A program made the translations under genes and the position numbers. Shown here one piece after another: positions 1 to 6,226 of a stretch of DNA of 6,226 nt. Origin of the DNA: Bacteroidales bacterium (GTDB lineage Bacteria; Bacteroidota; Bacteroidia; Bacteroidales; JAAUTT01); contig JAAUTT010000291.1 in assembly GCA_012031335.1 (NCBI GenBank), positions 1 through 6,226 on the forward strand. The letters are read 5' to 3'. Each line of letters begins with the position of its first letter. Position 1 is the first letter of the stretch. The notes beneath the pieces were generated by a model. The model had not been told where the DNA came from, did not search any database, and saw only the letters and a list, made by a program, of their open reading frames with translations.

Positions 1-1
1 G

Positions 2-1261
2 TTATAGCCAAATCGGCAGACAGAAGTTATATATTTTATAAATGAATTTTCCACGCTTAATAACCCTGAACTTAACTTCATACCGGGCATGATTCAAAAC
101 CCATTTACCATCCTGCTCGCGGTAACTGACCATGTATGATGCTCCTACTGTTTTTACATCAGTTCCGATAGGTTTTTTCTTAACAAGGTATTTATCGGCA
201 AATTGTAATCCATAAGGACTGATGGCAAATTCAGCCCGGCGTATTGCCAAGGTATTCAGGTCGAGATAAAGTTTTCCTTCATATAAAGGTTCCTGATATC
301 CTTCGCGCTGCATAAATTCAATAACATACGTCTCACGTCCTTCAATATTGGTAATATTTACAGGCTTAAACTCGTAATTATTGAAATATTCTTCTGACAT
401 AAAAGTTTCGGGGTTCTTGGCTAAGTCAAGCAAAACAACAGCCTGATGACCACCCTGAAGTTTAAACATAATGGTGTCCATCTTTTTTACATCCTGACTT
501 TTGCGTCCTTTATATACCTTAACACGGTCGGCTTCAAATTCGTTACTATATCTCGATTTGTATATATTTAAAACAGCTTCGGCCAATCCGACATACTGTT
601 TATTCTGCATAACCGATTCGCGGTAAAATGCTGTACAAATATAAGGTGAGGTACCGTAATTCGATGGGATATTGTGGATAGCCGAGCGGATTAGGTTGTG
701 AGGATCATTGGATCGGATAACAAGTTCCTTCAATGTTACCACTTCAGTGGTTAATTCGATCAGATTATTTTTCAGCTGAATTTGTTCAATGGTAAGATCC
801 TGACTTTTATAACCCATATACGAAATACGGATAGGTATATTGGTTTTTGCGACAGGAACTTTAAGTATAAATTCACCCTCACTATTCGAAATAGTACCTA
901 TGTTACTGTTTGCCAGGTATACATTGCTGTAGGGAATTGGTTTTTTAGTTACTACATCCACAATCTTACCTTTAACACTTACAAATTTCGAGGAATCTTC
1001 GGGGCCAACCGGGTTCAATGAAAATAATGACGACGCATTAAGTCCTGAGAAAATGGCTGATATAAAAATAATGAAAATTAACATTATTAACCTGCCTGCC
1101 GGAGAGCTAAGATTTTTGTTTGTTGCACCGAACGAAGAACATAATTGGTTTTCTTGGTTCTGCATTTTTTGATTGGAAAAAGTTTTACGGTTCATATTAG
1201 TGCGTTTAAATTCATAATGTTCAGCCTGACCTATAAAAGGTACGCTAATATGATTCACCAT
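2..1261 (-). CDS. Carboxypeptidase-regulatory-like domain envelope protein, C-terminus possibly frameshifted
   Basis: A 419-residue protein. One strong hydrophobic segment lies at about residues 58-73, either a signal peptide or a membrane anchor. It is followed by a CarboxypepD_reg-like beta-sandwich (about 96-180): the pattern GKIVDVVTKKPIPYSNV, then GTISNSEGEF and ISYMGYKS, is typical of the domain found in front of many Bacteroidota outer-membrane proteins. Residues 185-400 (including AFYRES, GRKSQD, KLQGGHQA, LYEGKLYLDL and RRAEFAISPYG) resemble a common but functionally uncharacterised Bacteroidota family carrying this domain. There is no TonB plug or barrel, so it is not a SusC-type receptor. 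A periplasmic or surface location is inferred. The start is uncertain: ATG at 1261 has an AGGG at 1271-1274 upstream, but it leaves an odd 57-residue polar stretch before the hydrophobic segment; Met23 (1195), Met33 (1165) or Met60 (1084) are alternatives. The stop lies at bases 2-4, and the last 10-20 residues look out of frame. The biochemical role is unknown. Confidence 0.8.
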   Translation of the reverse strand: MVNHISVPFIGQAEHYEFKRTNMNRKTFSNQKMQNQENQLCSSFGATNKNLSSPAGRLIMLIFIIFISAIFSGLNASSLFSLNPVGPEDSSKFVSVKGKIVDVVTKKPIPYSNVYLANSNIGTISNSEGEFILKVPVAKTNIPIRISYMGYKSQDLTIEQIQLKNNLIELTTEVVTLKELVIRSNDPHNLIRSAIHNIPSNYGTSPYICTAFYRESVMQNKQYVGLAEAVLNIYKSRYSNEFEADRVKVYKGRKSQDVKKMDTIMFKLQGGHQAVVLLDLAKNPETFMSEEYFNNYEFKPVNITNIEGRETYVIEFMQREGYQEPLYEGKLYLDLNTLAIRRAEFAISPYGLQFADKYLVKKKPIGTDVKTVGASYMVSYREQDGKWVLNHARYEVKFRVIKRGKFIYKIYNFCLPIWL

Positions 1262-1374
1262 TTTTAATTACCCTATGAAATAAATATCTTCTTAGTTTTT
1301 AGATTGAACTAATACTGAAAAAAGATTTTTGTGACCAACCAGATTTAGCGAATAGAAATTCGAAAAACAATGTT

Positions 1375-1935
1375 TTAGAAATGTGTATTTATGGCATCAA
1401 CGGGATTCATACGGGCTGCAGTATAAGCTGGGAGAAATCCTGAAACAACCCCGATGATTCCGGATATAAGTAATCCGCGTATTACATTACCAAATGTCAT
1501 AGCAACCTCAAAATCAAATGCGTACTTTGAAATCACAGTTCCGCCGTACACCAGCAACAAACCCAATACACCTCCGGCCAAGGATAAAATTACCGACTCG
1601 TACAGGAATTCTACCAGAATGGTGTACTGTTTTGCTCCGAGAGCCTTCTGAATACCAATAATGCGAGTACGTTCCTTTACACTTACAAACATGATATTTG
1701 CAATCCCGAAACCGCCCACAAGAATTGAAAAGCCGCCAATTATCCAACCGGTGAGGTTAATCATAAAAAAAATTCTGTCGATTCCCTGAGAGAGTAAACT
1801 TGCCTGGTTAATAGAGAAATTTTCCTTATCAAGAGGTTTTATTCGTCTGATAGAACGCATAATTTGGATGAGTTCATCGCTTAGTTCAGCATTTTTTACA
1901 CCAGGTTTGGCTTTTACCCAGATAAAAGGATTCAT
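1375..1935 (-). CDS. ABC transporter permease, C-terminal half (FtsX domain) of a split gene
   Basis: These 186 residues carry the C-terminal end of a MacB/FtsX-type permease. It begins inside the periplasmic domain (MNPFIWVKAKPGV). Three membrane segments follow at about residues 58-83, 112-133 and 150-173. The hallmark cytoplasmic loop between the first two is present (VSVKERTRIIGIQKALGAK, about 84-102), as is the closing motif LPAYTAARMNPVDAI (168-182). The loop normally contacts the ATPase subunit. The first ATG overlaps the stop of the upstream half by 4 bp (ATGA on the minus strand). The reading frame continues upstream of this ATG and encodes FDIRSDR directly before MNPF, which fits the family, so the ATG is probably an internal methionine and not a true start. 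No ATPase gene is in the window. As a separate protein it would lack the N-terminal membrane segment and most of the periplasmic domain. Confidence 0.85.
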   Translation of the reverse strand: MNPFIWVKAKPGVKNAELSDELIQIMRSIRRIKPLDKENFSINQASLLSQGIDRIFFMINLTGWIIGGFSILVGGFGIANIMFVSVKERTRIIGIQKALGAKQYTILVEFLYESVILSLAGGVLGLLLVYGGTVISKYAFDFEVAMTFGNVIRGLLISGIIGVVSGFLPAYTAARMNPVDAINTHF

Positions 1936-2627
1936 GCGGTCGCTCCGGATATCAAAAGGGTAGAACCATAATTCATAGGAATAAGTAATATCTCGTCCAG
2001 ACTTCCTCCTCCAAGTACACTTTTACCCTCTTTTGCCACAACTCCGATAACCGTTATTTTGCGCCCCATTAGGTTTACCTGCTTTCCAAGCGGATTTTCA
2101 TCTCCAAATAATTTTGTTGCAATCTCATTGCCAATAATTCCAACACTGCGAACCGATTCGGATTCCTCAAGAGTAAAGTACCGTCCTTGTTCCAGTTCAA
2201 AAGTACGGATATCAGCAAACTCATGCGTATTAACCCATATTCCGATGTTTTCGACGGTATTATTCTTATATTTCAGATTTCTTCCGGTAGATACCGAAAA
2301 ACAAACAGTTTCGGATAAAAGACTTCGCTTTTTCAGTTCTTTATATTCATGGAGCTTTGGAACCGGTCGCTGAATATATTCCCACCAGGGATAGTCGGGG
2401 CCAAAGGTCCACGGCCACTTTTGTACATAAACCACGTTATCACCAAGGGATGAAATACTGGTTCTGATTTTATTTTCAAGGGAGTTTAAAACTGTAAAAA
2501 CTGATATAATGGCAAATATACCAATGGTAATTCCCAGTAAAGTAAGAAAAGTGCGCAGTTTATTTGCCACCACCGAAGAATAGGCAAATAACAGACTTTC
2601 TTTTAGTAACCGTATAATTAAAATCAC
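1932..2627 (-). CDS. ABC transporter permease, N-terminal half (MacB-like periplasmic domain) of a split gene
   Basis: These 231 residues carry the first part of a MacB-type permease. A short cytoplasmic N-terminus ends in the typical NKLRTFLTLLGITIGI entry to the first membrane segment (about 27-49). The start of a MacB_PCD periplasmic domain follows, with WPWTFGPDYPWW (71-82), a GRYF element (148-151), VGIIGNEIATKLFG and NPLGKQV (162-184), and ITVIGVV (191-197). The start codon is GTG at 2627-2625; there is no in-frame ATG until Met218, and the N-terminal length is normal from the GTG. No clear Shine-Dalgarno site precedes it. The final seven residues (LISGATA) do not fit the family and are out-of-frame translation after a one-base loss. 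Such permeases work with a MacB-type ATPase in export or in extracting molecules from the inner membrane; the substrate cannot be told. Confidence 0.85.
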   Translation of the reverse strand: MILIIRLLKESLLFAYSSVVANKLRTFLTLLGITIGIFAIISVFTVLNSLENKIRTSISSLGDNVVYVQKWPWTFGPDYPWWEYIQRPVPKLHEYKELKKRSLLSETVCFSVSTGRNLKYKNNTVENIGIWVNTHEFADIRTFELEQGRYFTLEESESVRSVGIIGNEIATKLFGDENPLGKQVNLMGRKITVIGVVAKEGKSVLGGGSLDEILLIPMNYGSTLLISGATA

Positions 2628-2684
2628 GTCGAAAAAATTATTTTGAAAAAACTATTCGTCTGAATCACAATTCACTTTTATTAC

Positions 2685-2692
2685 TATTTTTG
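2685..2692 (+). promoter_or_regulatory. Possible upstream promoter -7 box for purH-mre operon
   Basis: TATTTTTG matches the Bacteroidota primary sigma-factor -7 consensus TAnnTTTG. It sits 113 bp before the purH start in the divergent intergenic region. No convincing TTG-type -33 element is found about 19-21 bp upstream, and AT-rich DNA yields such matches by chance, so this is only a candidate. Confidence 0.3.
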
Positions 2693-2774
2693 ACGGATAA
2701 CTTATTCTTTTATGTTAACTTCCAATAATATATAATTGGTAGCTAAAAGTAACGATTTTTAACCACATTTTTAA

Positions 2775-2782
2775 TATTTTTG
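2775..2782 (+). promoter_or_regulatory. Possible proximal promoter -7 box for purH-mre operon
   Basis: TATTTTTG, an exact TAnnTTTG match, lies 23 bp before the purH ATG. Its context (TTAATATTTTTG) is almost the same as that of the upstream copy at 2685-2692 (TTACTATTTTTG). Use of this box would start transcription only a few bases before the purH ribosome-binding site, giving a very short leader. A -33 TTG at the expected distance is not visible. Confidence 0.4.
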
Positions 2783-2790
2783 CCCTAAAA

Positions 2791-2795
2791 AGGAA
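2791..2795 (+). promoter_or_regulatory. Ribosome-binding site of purH
   Basis: AGGAA within AAAAAGGAACG, ten bases before the ATG at 2806. It is a good Shine-Dalgarno match for a phylum that often lacks one, and it supports the chosen purH start. Confidence 0.6.
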
Positions 2796-2805
2796 CGCTT
2801 AATAA

Positions 2806-4332
2806 ATGAGTGATTTAAAAAAGATTCGGAACGCACTTATTTCAGTTTACCATAAAGATAACCTGGAAGAGATTGTAAAGAAATTGGATGGCCTGGGTGT
2901 AAAGATTTTCTCGACAGGTGGAACAAAAGATTTTATAGAGCAATTTGGAATAAAAGTTACAGCAGTTGAAGATGTAACCAGCTATCCTTCCATTTTCGGA
3001 GGAAGGGTAAAAACCTTGCATCCAAAAGTTTTTGGCGGTATTCTTTATCGCAGGGAGCATGAAGGAGATCTTGCCGAAGCATCAAAGTACGAAATTCCTC
3101 CTATCGATCTGGTAATTGTTGATCTTTATCCGTTTGAGGAAACTCTGGCATCGGGAGCCGAAGAGGATGAAATAGTGGAAAAAATTGACATTGGTGGCAT
3201 TTCACTTATACGTGCAGCAGCTAAAAATTTCAACGATGTAGTAATAGTTCCTTCAAGGAATGAATATAAAAAACTGATTCAACTCCTGAATGAAAAGTCA
3301 GGCAATACCTCACTCTCCGATCGCAAGTGGTTTGCCGCTGCAGCATTCAATGTTTCATCTCATTACGATAGTGCCATTTTCGGATACTTTAATCAAACAG
3401 CCGGGATAACAGCATTCAAACAAAGTATACTAAATCACGATCATCTCCGTTATGGAGAGAACCCTCATCAAAAAGGTTGGTTTTTTGGTGACTTAAGCAA
3501 ACTTTTCGATCAGATTCACGGGAAAGAAATTTCTTATAATAACCTGCTCGACATTGATGCAGCTGTGAATTTAATGGCAGAATTTACGGATACTACATTT
3601 GCCATTCTGAAACATAACAATGCATGCGGTATTGCATCGCGCGAAAAGCTTTCAGAAGCATGGAAAGACGCCCTGGCGGGAGATCCTGTATCAGCCTATG
3701 GTGGCATACTTATCACTAACAGGGAAGTGGACGAAGAATCTGCAAAGGAAATAAATCAATTGTTTTTCGAAATCATAATAGCACCGGGTTATAATAACAA
3801 AGCACTGGAGCTTCTTAAGTCGAAAAAAAACAGGATTATTCTGATCCAGAAACAAATTAATCTACCTGGTTATTCATTTCGCTCACTTTTAAATGGCGTG
3901 GCTTTTCAGGATAAGGACCTGAGTACCGAAGCAGAGGCAGATATGAACCCAGTTACCAAAGTTGTTCCACAGAAACAAGAACTGGAAGATTTAGTTTTTG
4001 CAAATAAAATTGTAAAACACACAAAGTCGAACACCATTGTACTTGCCAAAGGAAAACAGTTACTGGCAAGTGGTGTAGGACAAACATCGAGAGTAGATGC
4101 GCTTAAACAGGCCATTGAAAAAGCAGGTAATTTCGGTTTCGATGTTAAAGGAGCTGTAATGGCCAGCGATGCATTCTTCCCGTTTCCTGACTGTGTGCAG
4201 ATCTCACACGAGGCTGGAATCAATGTGGTTGTGCAACCGGGAGGATCGGTAAAAGACAACGACTCTATTGAATATTGCGATTTGAATCAAATGGCAATGG
4301 TATTTACAGGTATCAGGCACTTTAAACATTAA
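2806..4332 (+). CDS. purH: Bifunctional AICAR formyltransferase / IMP cyclohydrolase
   Basis: PurH catalyses the last two steps of de novo purine synthesis in the cytoplasm: formylation of AICAR with 10-formyl-tetrahydrofolate, then ring closure to IMP. The 508-residue length is close to the family norm (E. coli, 529). The N-terminal MGS-like IMP cyclohydrolase domain (about 1-145) shows FSTGGT (35-40), GGRVKTLHP (65-73), DLYPFE (106-111) and IDIGGISLIRAAAKN (127-141). The transformylase part shows RYGENPHQ (215-222), the catalytic Lys-His pair at 269-270 in KHNNACGIA, GDPVSAYGG (292-300), KHTKSN (404-409), SGVGQTSRVDA (422-432), ASDAFFPFPD (453-462) and the C-terminal end FTGIRHFKH. All key motifs are intact. 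It leads a tight cluster with mreB 26 bp downstream, so purine synthesis and cell-shape genes probably share a transcript. Confidence 0.97.
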   Translation: MSDLKKIRNALISVYHKDNLEEIVKKLDGLGVKIFSTGGTKDFIEQFGIKVTAVEDVTSYPSIFGGRVKTLHPKVFGGILYRREHEGDLAEASKYEIPPIDLVIVDLYPFEETLASGAEEDEIVEKIDIGGISLIRAAAKNFNDVVIVPSRNEYKKLIQLLNEKSGNTSLSDRKWFAAAAFNVSSHYDSAIFGYFNQTAGITAFKQSILNHDHLRYGENPHQKGWFFGDLSKLFDQIHGKEISYNNLLDIDAAVNLMAEFTDTTFAILKHNNACGIASREKLSEAWKDALAGDPVSAYGGILITNREVDEESAKEINQLFFEIIIAPGYNNKALELLKSKKNRIILIQKQINLPGYSFRSLLNGVAFQDKDLSTEAEADMNPVTKVVPQKQELEDLVFANKIVKHTKSNTIVLAKGKQLLASGVGQTSRVDALKQAIEKAGNFGFDVKGAVMASDAFFPFPDCVQISHEAGINVVVQPGGSVKDNDSIEYCDLNQMAMVFTGIRHFKH

Positions 4333-4358
4333 CAGAAAAATATAATTGAACGCACTAT

Positions 4359-5381
4359 ATGGGATTGTTCTCCTTCTTAACTCAGGAAATTGCCATTGAC
4401 CTTGGCACCGCCAATACCATTATTATCCATAACGATAAAGTGGTAGTTGACGAACCTTCGATTGTTGCCATTGACACAGCATCGGGAAAGCTTATTGCTA
4501 TTGGTGAGCAGGCCAGGCAAATGCATGGTAAAACTCATGAAAATATCAAGACAATCCGTCCTCTTCGCGATGGTGTGATTGCCGATTTTAACGCTGCTGA
4601 ACAAATGATCCGCGGAATGATCAAAATGATCAACAGCAAGTCGCAATGGTTTACTCCTTCTCTCAGAATGGTAGTATGTATACCTTCGGGAAGTACTGAA
4701 GTTGAGGTACGTGCTGTGAGGGACTCGTCCGAACATGCCGGTGGTCGCGATGTTTACATGATTTACGAACCCATGGCAGCCGCCATTGGTATCGGACTTG
4801 ATGTTGAAGCCCCCGAAGGATGTATGGTTGTGGATATAGGTGGTGGAACAACTGAAATAGCCGTTATTGCACTGGGTGGTATTGTTTGCAACAAGTCAAT
4901 CCGCATTGCCGGAGATGGCTTTACTGCCGATATACAGGCCTATATGCGTCATCAGCACAATATCAAAGTTGGAGAACGTACTGCAGAAGAAATTAAAATA
5001 GCTGTAGGATCGGCACTTTCCGACCTTGACGTTCCTCCGGCTGATTATATTGTTCGCGGCCCGAACCTTATGACAGCGCTTCCCATTGAAGTACCTGTTT
5101 CGTACCAGGAAATTGCTCACTGCCTTGATAAATCCATTTCAAAAATCGAATCAGCAGTGCTCAGTGTTCTGGAACAAACACCTCCCGAACTATATGCTGA
5201 TATTGTAACCAAAGGCATATATCTTGCTGGTGGTGGGGCACTATTACGTGGACTCGACAAACGGTTGACCGATAAAATAAACATACCGTTCCATGTTGCT
5301 GAGGATCCATTACGTGCTGTTGCCCGTGGTACCGGAATTGCACTGAAAAACGTTGACCGGTTCCAGTTCCTGATGCGATAA
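4359..5381 (+). CDS. mreB: Rod shape-determining protein MreB (actin-like)
   Basis: MreB is a bacterial actin homologue. It polymerises on the inner face of the cytoplasmic membrane and steers the elongation machinery (MreCD, RodA, PBP2). The 340 residues show the full actin-fold nucleotide site: phosphate-1 loop IDLGTANT (13-20), the EPMAAAIG motif with the expected catalytic-site glutamate (E137), phosphate-2 loop VVDIGGGTTEIAV (157-169) and the adenosine motif YLAGGGALLRGLD (288-300). The N-terminal MGLFSFLTQEI fits the membrane-binding amphipathic helix of the family. Length and motifs are normal. It starts 26 bp after purH without an obvious Shine-Dalgarno site, and mreC follows 16 bp downstream, so it is probably read from the purH transcript. 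Paralogues such as Mbl cannot be excluded by motif alone, but the adjacent mreC supports MreB. Confidence 0.97.
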   Translation: MGLFSFLTQEIAIDLGTANTIIIHNDKVVVDEPSIVAIDTASGKLIAIGEQARQMHGKTHENIKTIRPLRDGVIADFNAAEQMIRGMIKMINSKSQWFTPSLRMVVCIPSGSTEVEVRAVRDSSEHAGGRDVYMIYEPMAAAIGIGLDVEAPEGCMVVDIGGGTTEIAVIALGGIVCNKSIRIAGDGFTADIQAYMRHQHNIKVGERTAEEIKIAVGSALSDLDVPPADYIVRGPNLMTALPIEVPVSYQEIAHCLDKSISKIESAVLSVLEQTPPELYADIVTKGIYLAGGGALLRGLDKRLTDKINIPFHVAEDPLRAVARGTGIALKNVDRFQFLMR

Positions 5382-5383
5382 TT

Positions 5384-5389
5384 GAGGGA
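5384..5389 (+). promoter_or_regulatory. Ribosome-binding site of mreC
   Basis: GAGGGA lies eight bases before the mreC ATG at 5398, inside the 16-bp gap after the mreB stop. It is one of the clearer Shine-Dalgarno matches in the window and supports the chosen start. Confidence 0.55.
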
Positions 5390-5397
5390 TTACCCAA

Positions 5398-6219
5398 ATG
5401 CGTAACCTGCTTAAGATTTTATATACCTATCATTTCCTGCTTTTATTTATTGCTCTGGAAGTAATAAGTGTGATAATGATTGTCCAAAATAATAATTATC
5501 ACAGTGCAGCCTATGCGAGTAAGGCAAAAGCCATTTCGGGATCCATTTATGCTACAATAAACGAATTTAAGGAATATCTTTCCTTAAAAGATGCAAATAA
5601 GGCTCTTGCACGAGAAAATGCTTTATTACGAAACTATCTGAAATCCAGTTATGGCACTTTCGATACAACACGTATTATACTTCACGATTCAATTTATAAG
5701 CAGCTTTACAGGTTTCAGGAAGCAAAAGTGGTAAATAACACCGTAAATAAACAATACAATTATATCACAATCAACAAGGGTTCCCGTCACGGAATTCAAC
5801 CTGACATGGCTGTAATTGGGCCAAATGGAGTAGTTGGTAAAATAAACGGAGTATCTGAGAATTTCTCAAATATTCTTTCTGTCATAAATGTAGAATCGAA
5901 AATAAGTGCCAAACTCAAAAAGGATAATAACCTTGGCTCAGCTCGTTGGGAAGGCAAAGATTTTGAACACTGCACACTTTTTGAGATACCCCAACACGTG
6001 AATGTTCAGAAGGGCGATACAGTTGTTACTACCGGTTTCACTTCATTTCCTGAAGGAATAATAATTGGAACTGTTGCAGGGTTTACAACCAAAGATGGTA
6101 ATTTCTATGAGATAGATGTAAAATTGAGCACAGATTTCAATTCGCTAAGTTATGTTTCGGTTGTGGAATATTTGATGAAGGATGAAGTTGTTAAACTGGA
6201 AAACAGCACTCAGAAATGA
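5398..6219 (+). CDS. mreC: Rod shape-determining protein MreC
   Basis: MreC is a bitopic inner-membrane protein whose periplasmic part links MreB filaments to the PBP2/RodA peptidoglycan synthase. The 273 residues show the expected plan: a short cytoplasmic N-terminus, one membrane segment (about 11-30, FLLLFIALEVISVIMIV), a charged helical stretch suited to a coiled coil (about 55-82, including NKALARENALLRNYL), and the MreC beta domain (about 109-258) with NKGSRHGIQPDMAVIGPNGVVGKI split across 126-149 and GDTVVTTGFTSFPEGIIIGTV across 206-226. The length fits the family. It follows mreB by 16 bp and its stop overlaps the next start by 4 bp, consistent with an mreBCD operon. Confidence 0.95.
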   Translation: MRNLLKILYTYHFLLLFIALEVISVIMIVQNNNYHSAAYASKAKAISGSIYATINEFKEYLSLKDANKALARENALLRNYLKSSYGTFDTTRIILHDSIYKQLYRFQEAKVVNNTVNKQYNYITINKGSRHGIQPDMAVIGPNGVVGKINGVSENFSNILSVINVESKISAKLKKDNNLGSARWEGKDFEHCTLFEIPQHVNVQKGDTVVTTGFTSFPEGIIIGTVAGFTTKDGNFYEIDVKLSTDFNSLSYVSVVEYLMKDEVVKLENSTQK

Positions 6220-6226
6220 TAGGTGA
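6216..6226 (+). CDS. mreD: Start of a downstream gene, probably mreD (truncated by window end)
   Basis: An ATG at 6216-6218 overlaps the mreC stop in the arrangement ATGA, and the frame stays open for the three codons left (Met-Ile-Gly). No separate Shine-Dalgarno site is obvious, so translational coupling to mreC is likely. The identity rests on gene order only: mreD, a small multi-spanning membrane protein of the elongation complex, follows mreC in most bacteria. The visible sequence is too short to prove it. Confidence 0.55.

Larger units (their letters stand above)
1375..2627 (-). pseudogene. Frameshifted MacB/FtsX-type ABC transporter permease (whole locus)
   Basis: The two halves above form one gene. 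Inserting a single T into the four-T run of the minus strand (AAAA at 1954-1957 on the plus strand) changes the reading after MNYGSTL to FDIRSDR and then directly to MNPFIWVK. This gives a continuous 417-residue protein with one N-terminal membrane segment, a MacB_PCD domain and three C-terminal segments, the normal plan and length for this permease group. No other lesion is visible in either half. The run CCCTTTTG is not a good in-frame -1 slippery heptamer and the T run is short for transcriptional slippage. A sequencing or assembly error, or a recent inactivating mutation, is therefore likelier than programmed frameshifting. Confidence 0.75.
2628..2805. other. Divergent intergenic region between the permease gene and purH
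   Basis: A 178-bp AT-rich stretch separates the minus-strand permease start from purH. It holds two TATTTTTG boxes reading toward purH (2685-2692, 2775-2782) and the purH ribosome-binding site. Toward the permease only a one-mismatch box is seen (TATTATTG on the minus strand, complement of 2723-2730). I see no riboswitch-like, terminator or operator structure and no small gene. Confidence 0.6.

Noticed and set aside
782..1021. Plus-strand reading frame of 79 codons opposite the envelope gene
   Set aside because: It lies wholly antisense to a well-supported coding region, shows no recognisable domain and has no ribosome-binding site.
1349..1362. Inverted repeat CGAAT-4-ATTCG as a terminator downstream of the permease
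   Set aside because: The stem is only five AT-leaning base pairs and no T tract follows it on the minus strand, so it would be a weak hairpin likely to arise by chance.
1944..1962. Programmed ribosomal or transcriptional frameshifting to express the permease
   Set aside because: The phase of CCCTTTTG does not give a standard X XXY YYZ slippery heptamer, re-pairing after a -1 shift would be poor, and a four-base T run is short for polymerase slippage. No downstream stimulatory structure was recognised.
3607..3633. KHNNACG in PurH in place of the KHxNPCG seen in E. coli
   Set aside because: The catalytic Lys-His pair is intact, and the Ala in place of Pro is, to my knowledge, usual in Bacteroidota PurH.
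3906..4259. Minus-strand reading frame of 117 codons within purH
   Set aside because: It is antisense to conserved PurH motifs and its Ser/Thr/Pro/Cys-rich composition is what the reverse strand of a real gene yields.
4377..4736. Minus-strand reading frame of 119 codons within mreB
   Set aside because: It is antisense to the conserved MreB nucleotide-binding region and has no recognisable protein features.

Overview
The window reads as chromosomal DNA from a member of the Bacteroidota. The AT-rich intergenic DNA, the weak use of Shine-Dalgarno sites, the TAnnTTTG promoter-like boxes, a CarboxypepD_reg-like surface protein, the MacB/FtsX-type permease and the gene order purH-mreB-mreC-(mreD) all fit that phylum. 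Genus cannot be told from the sequence.

Layout. The left part is on the minus strand. Read 5' to 3', it holds a MacB-like ABC transporter permease broken into two overlapping reading frames (2627-1932 and 1935-1375), a 113-bp gap, and an envelope protein with a carboxypeptidase-regulatory-like beta-sandwich (1261-2). A 178-bp divergent intergenic region (2628-2805) carries promoter-like boxes. To its right, on the plus strand, are purH (2806-4332), mreB (4359-5381), mreC (5398-6219) and the first codons of a gene overlapping mreC by 4 bp, almost certainly mreD (from 6216). The gaps are 26 bp, 16 bp and -4 bp with no terminator seen, so the four genes probably form one transcript.

How they work together. 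PurH performs the last two steps of IMP synthesis. MreB, MreC and MreD form the rod-shape cytoskeletal and transmembrane scaffold that directs lateral peptidoglycan synthesis. The minus-strand genes are envelope-related but unlinked in function as far as can be seen.

Main oddity. The permease is split by a clean one-base loss in a short T run (minus strand): adding one T joins the halves into a 417-residue protein of normal architecture. The 3' end of the neighbouring envelope gene, at the window edge, may carry a second frameshift. Either the assembly has indel errors here or this strand's genes are decaying. I found no CRISPR array, mobile element, RNA gene or previously undescribed system; apart from the frame disruptions this is an ordinary core-genome region.
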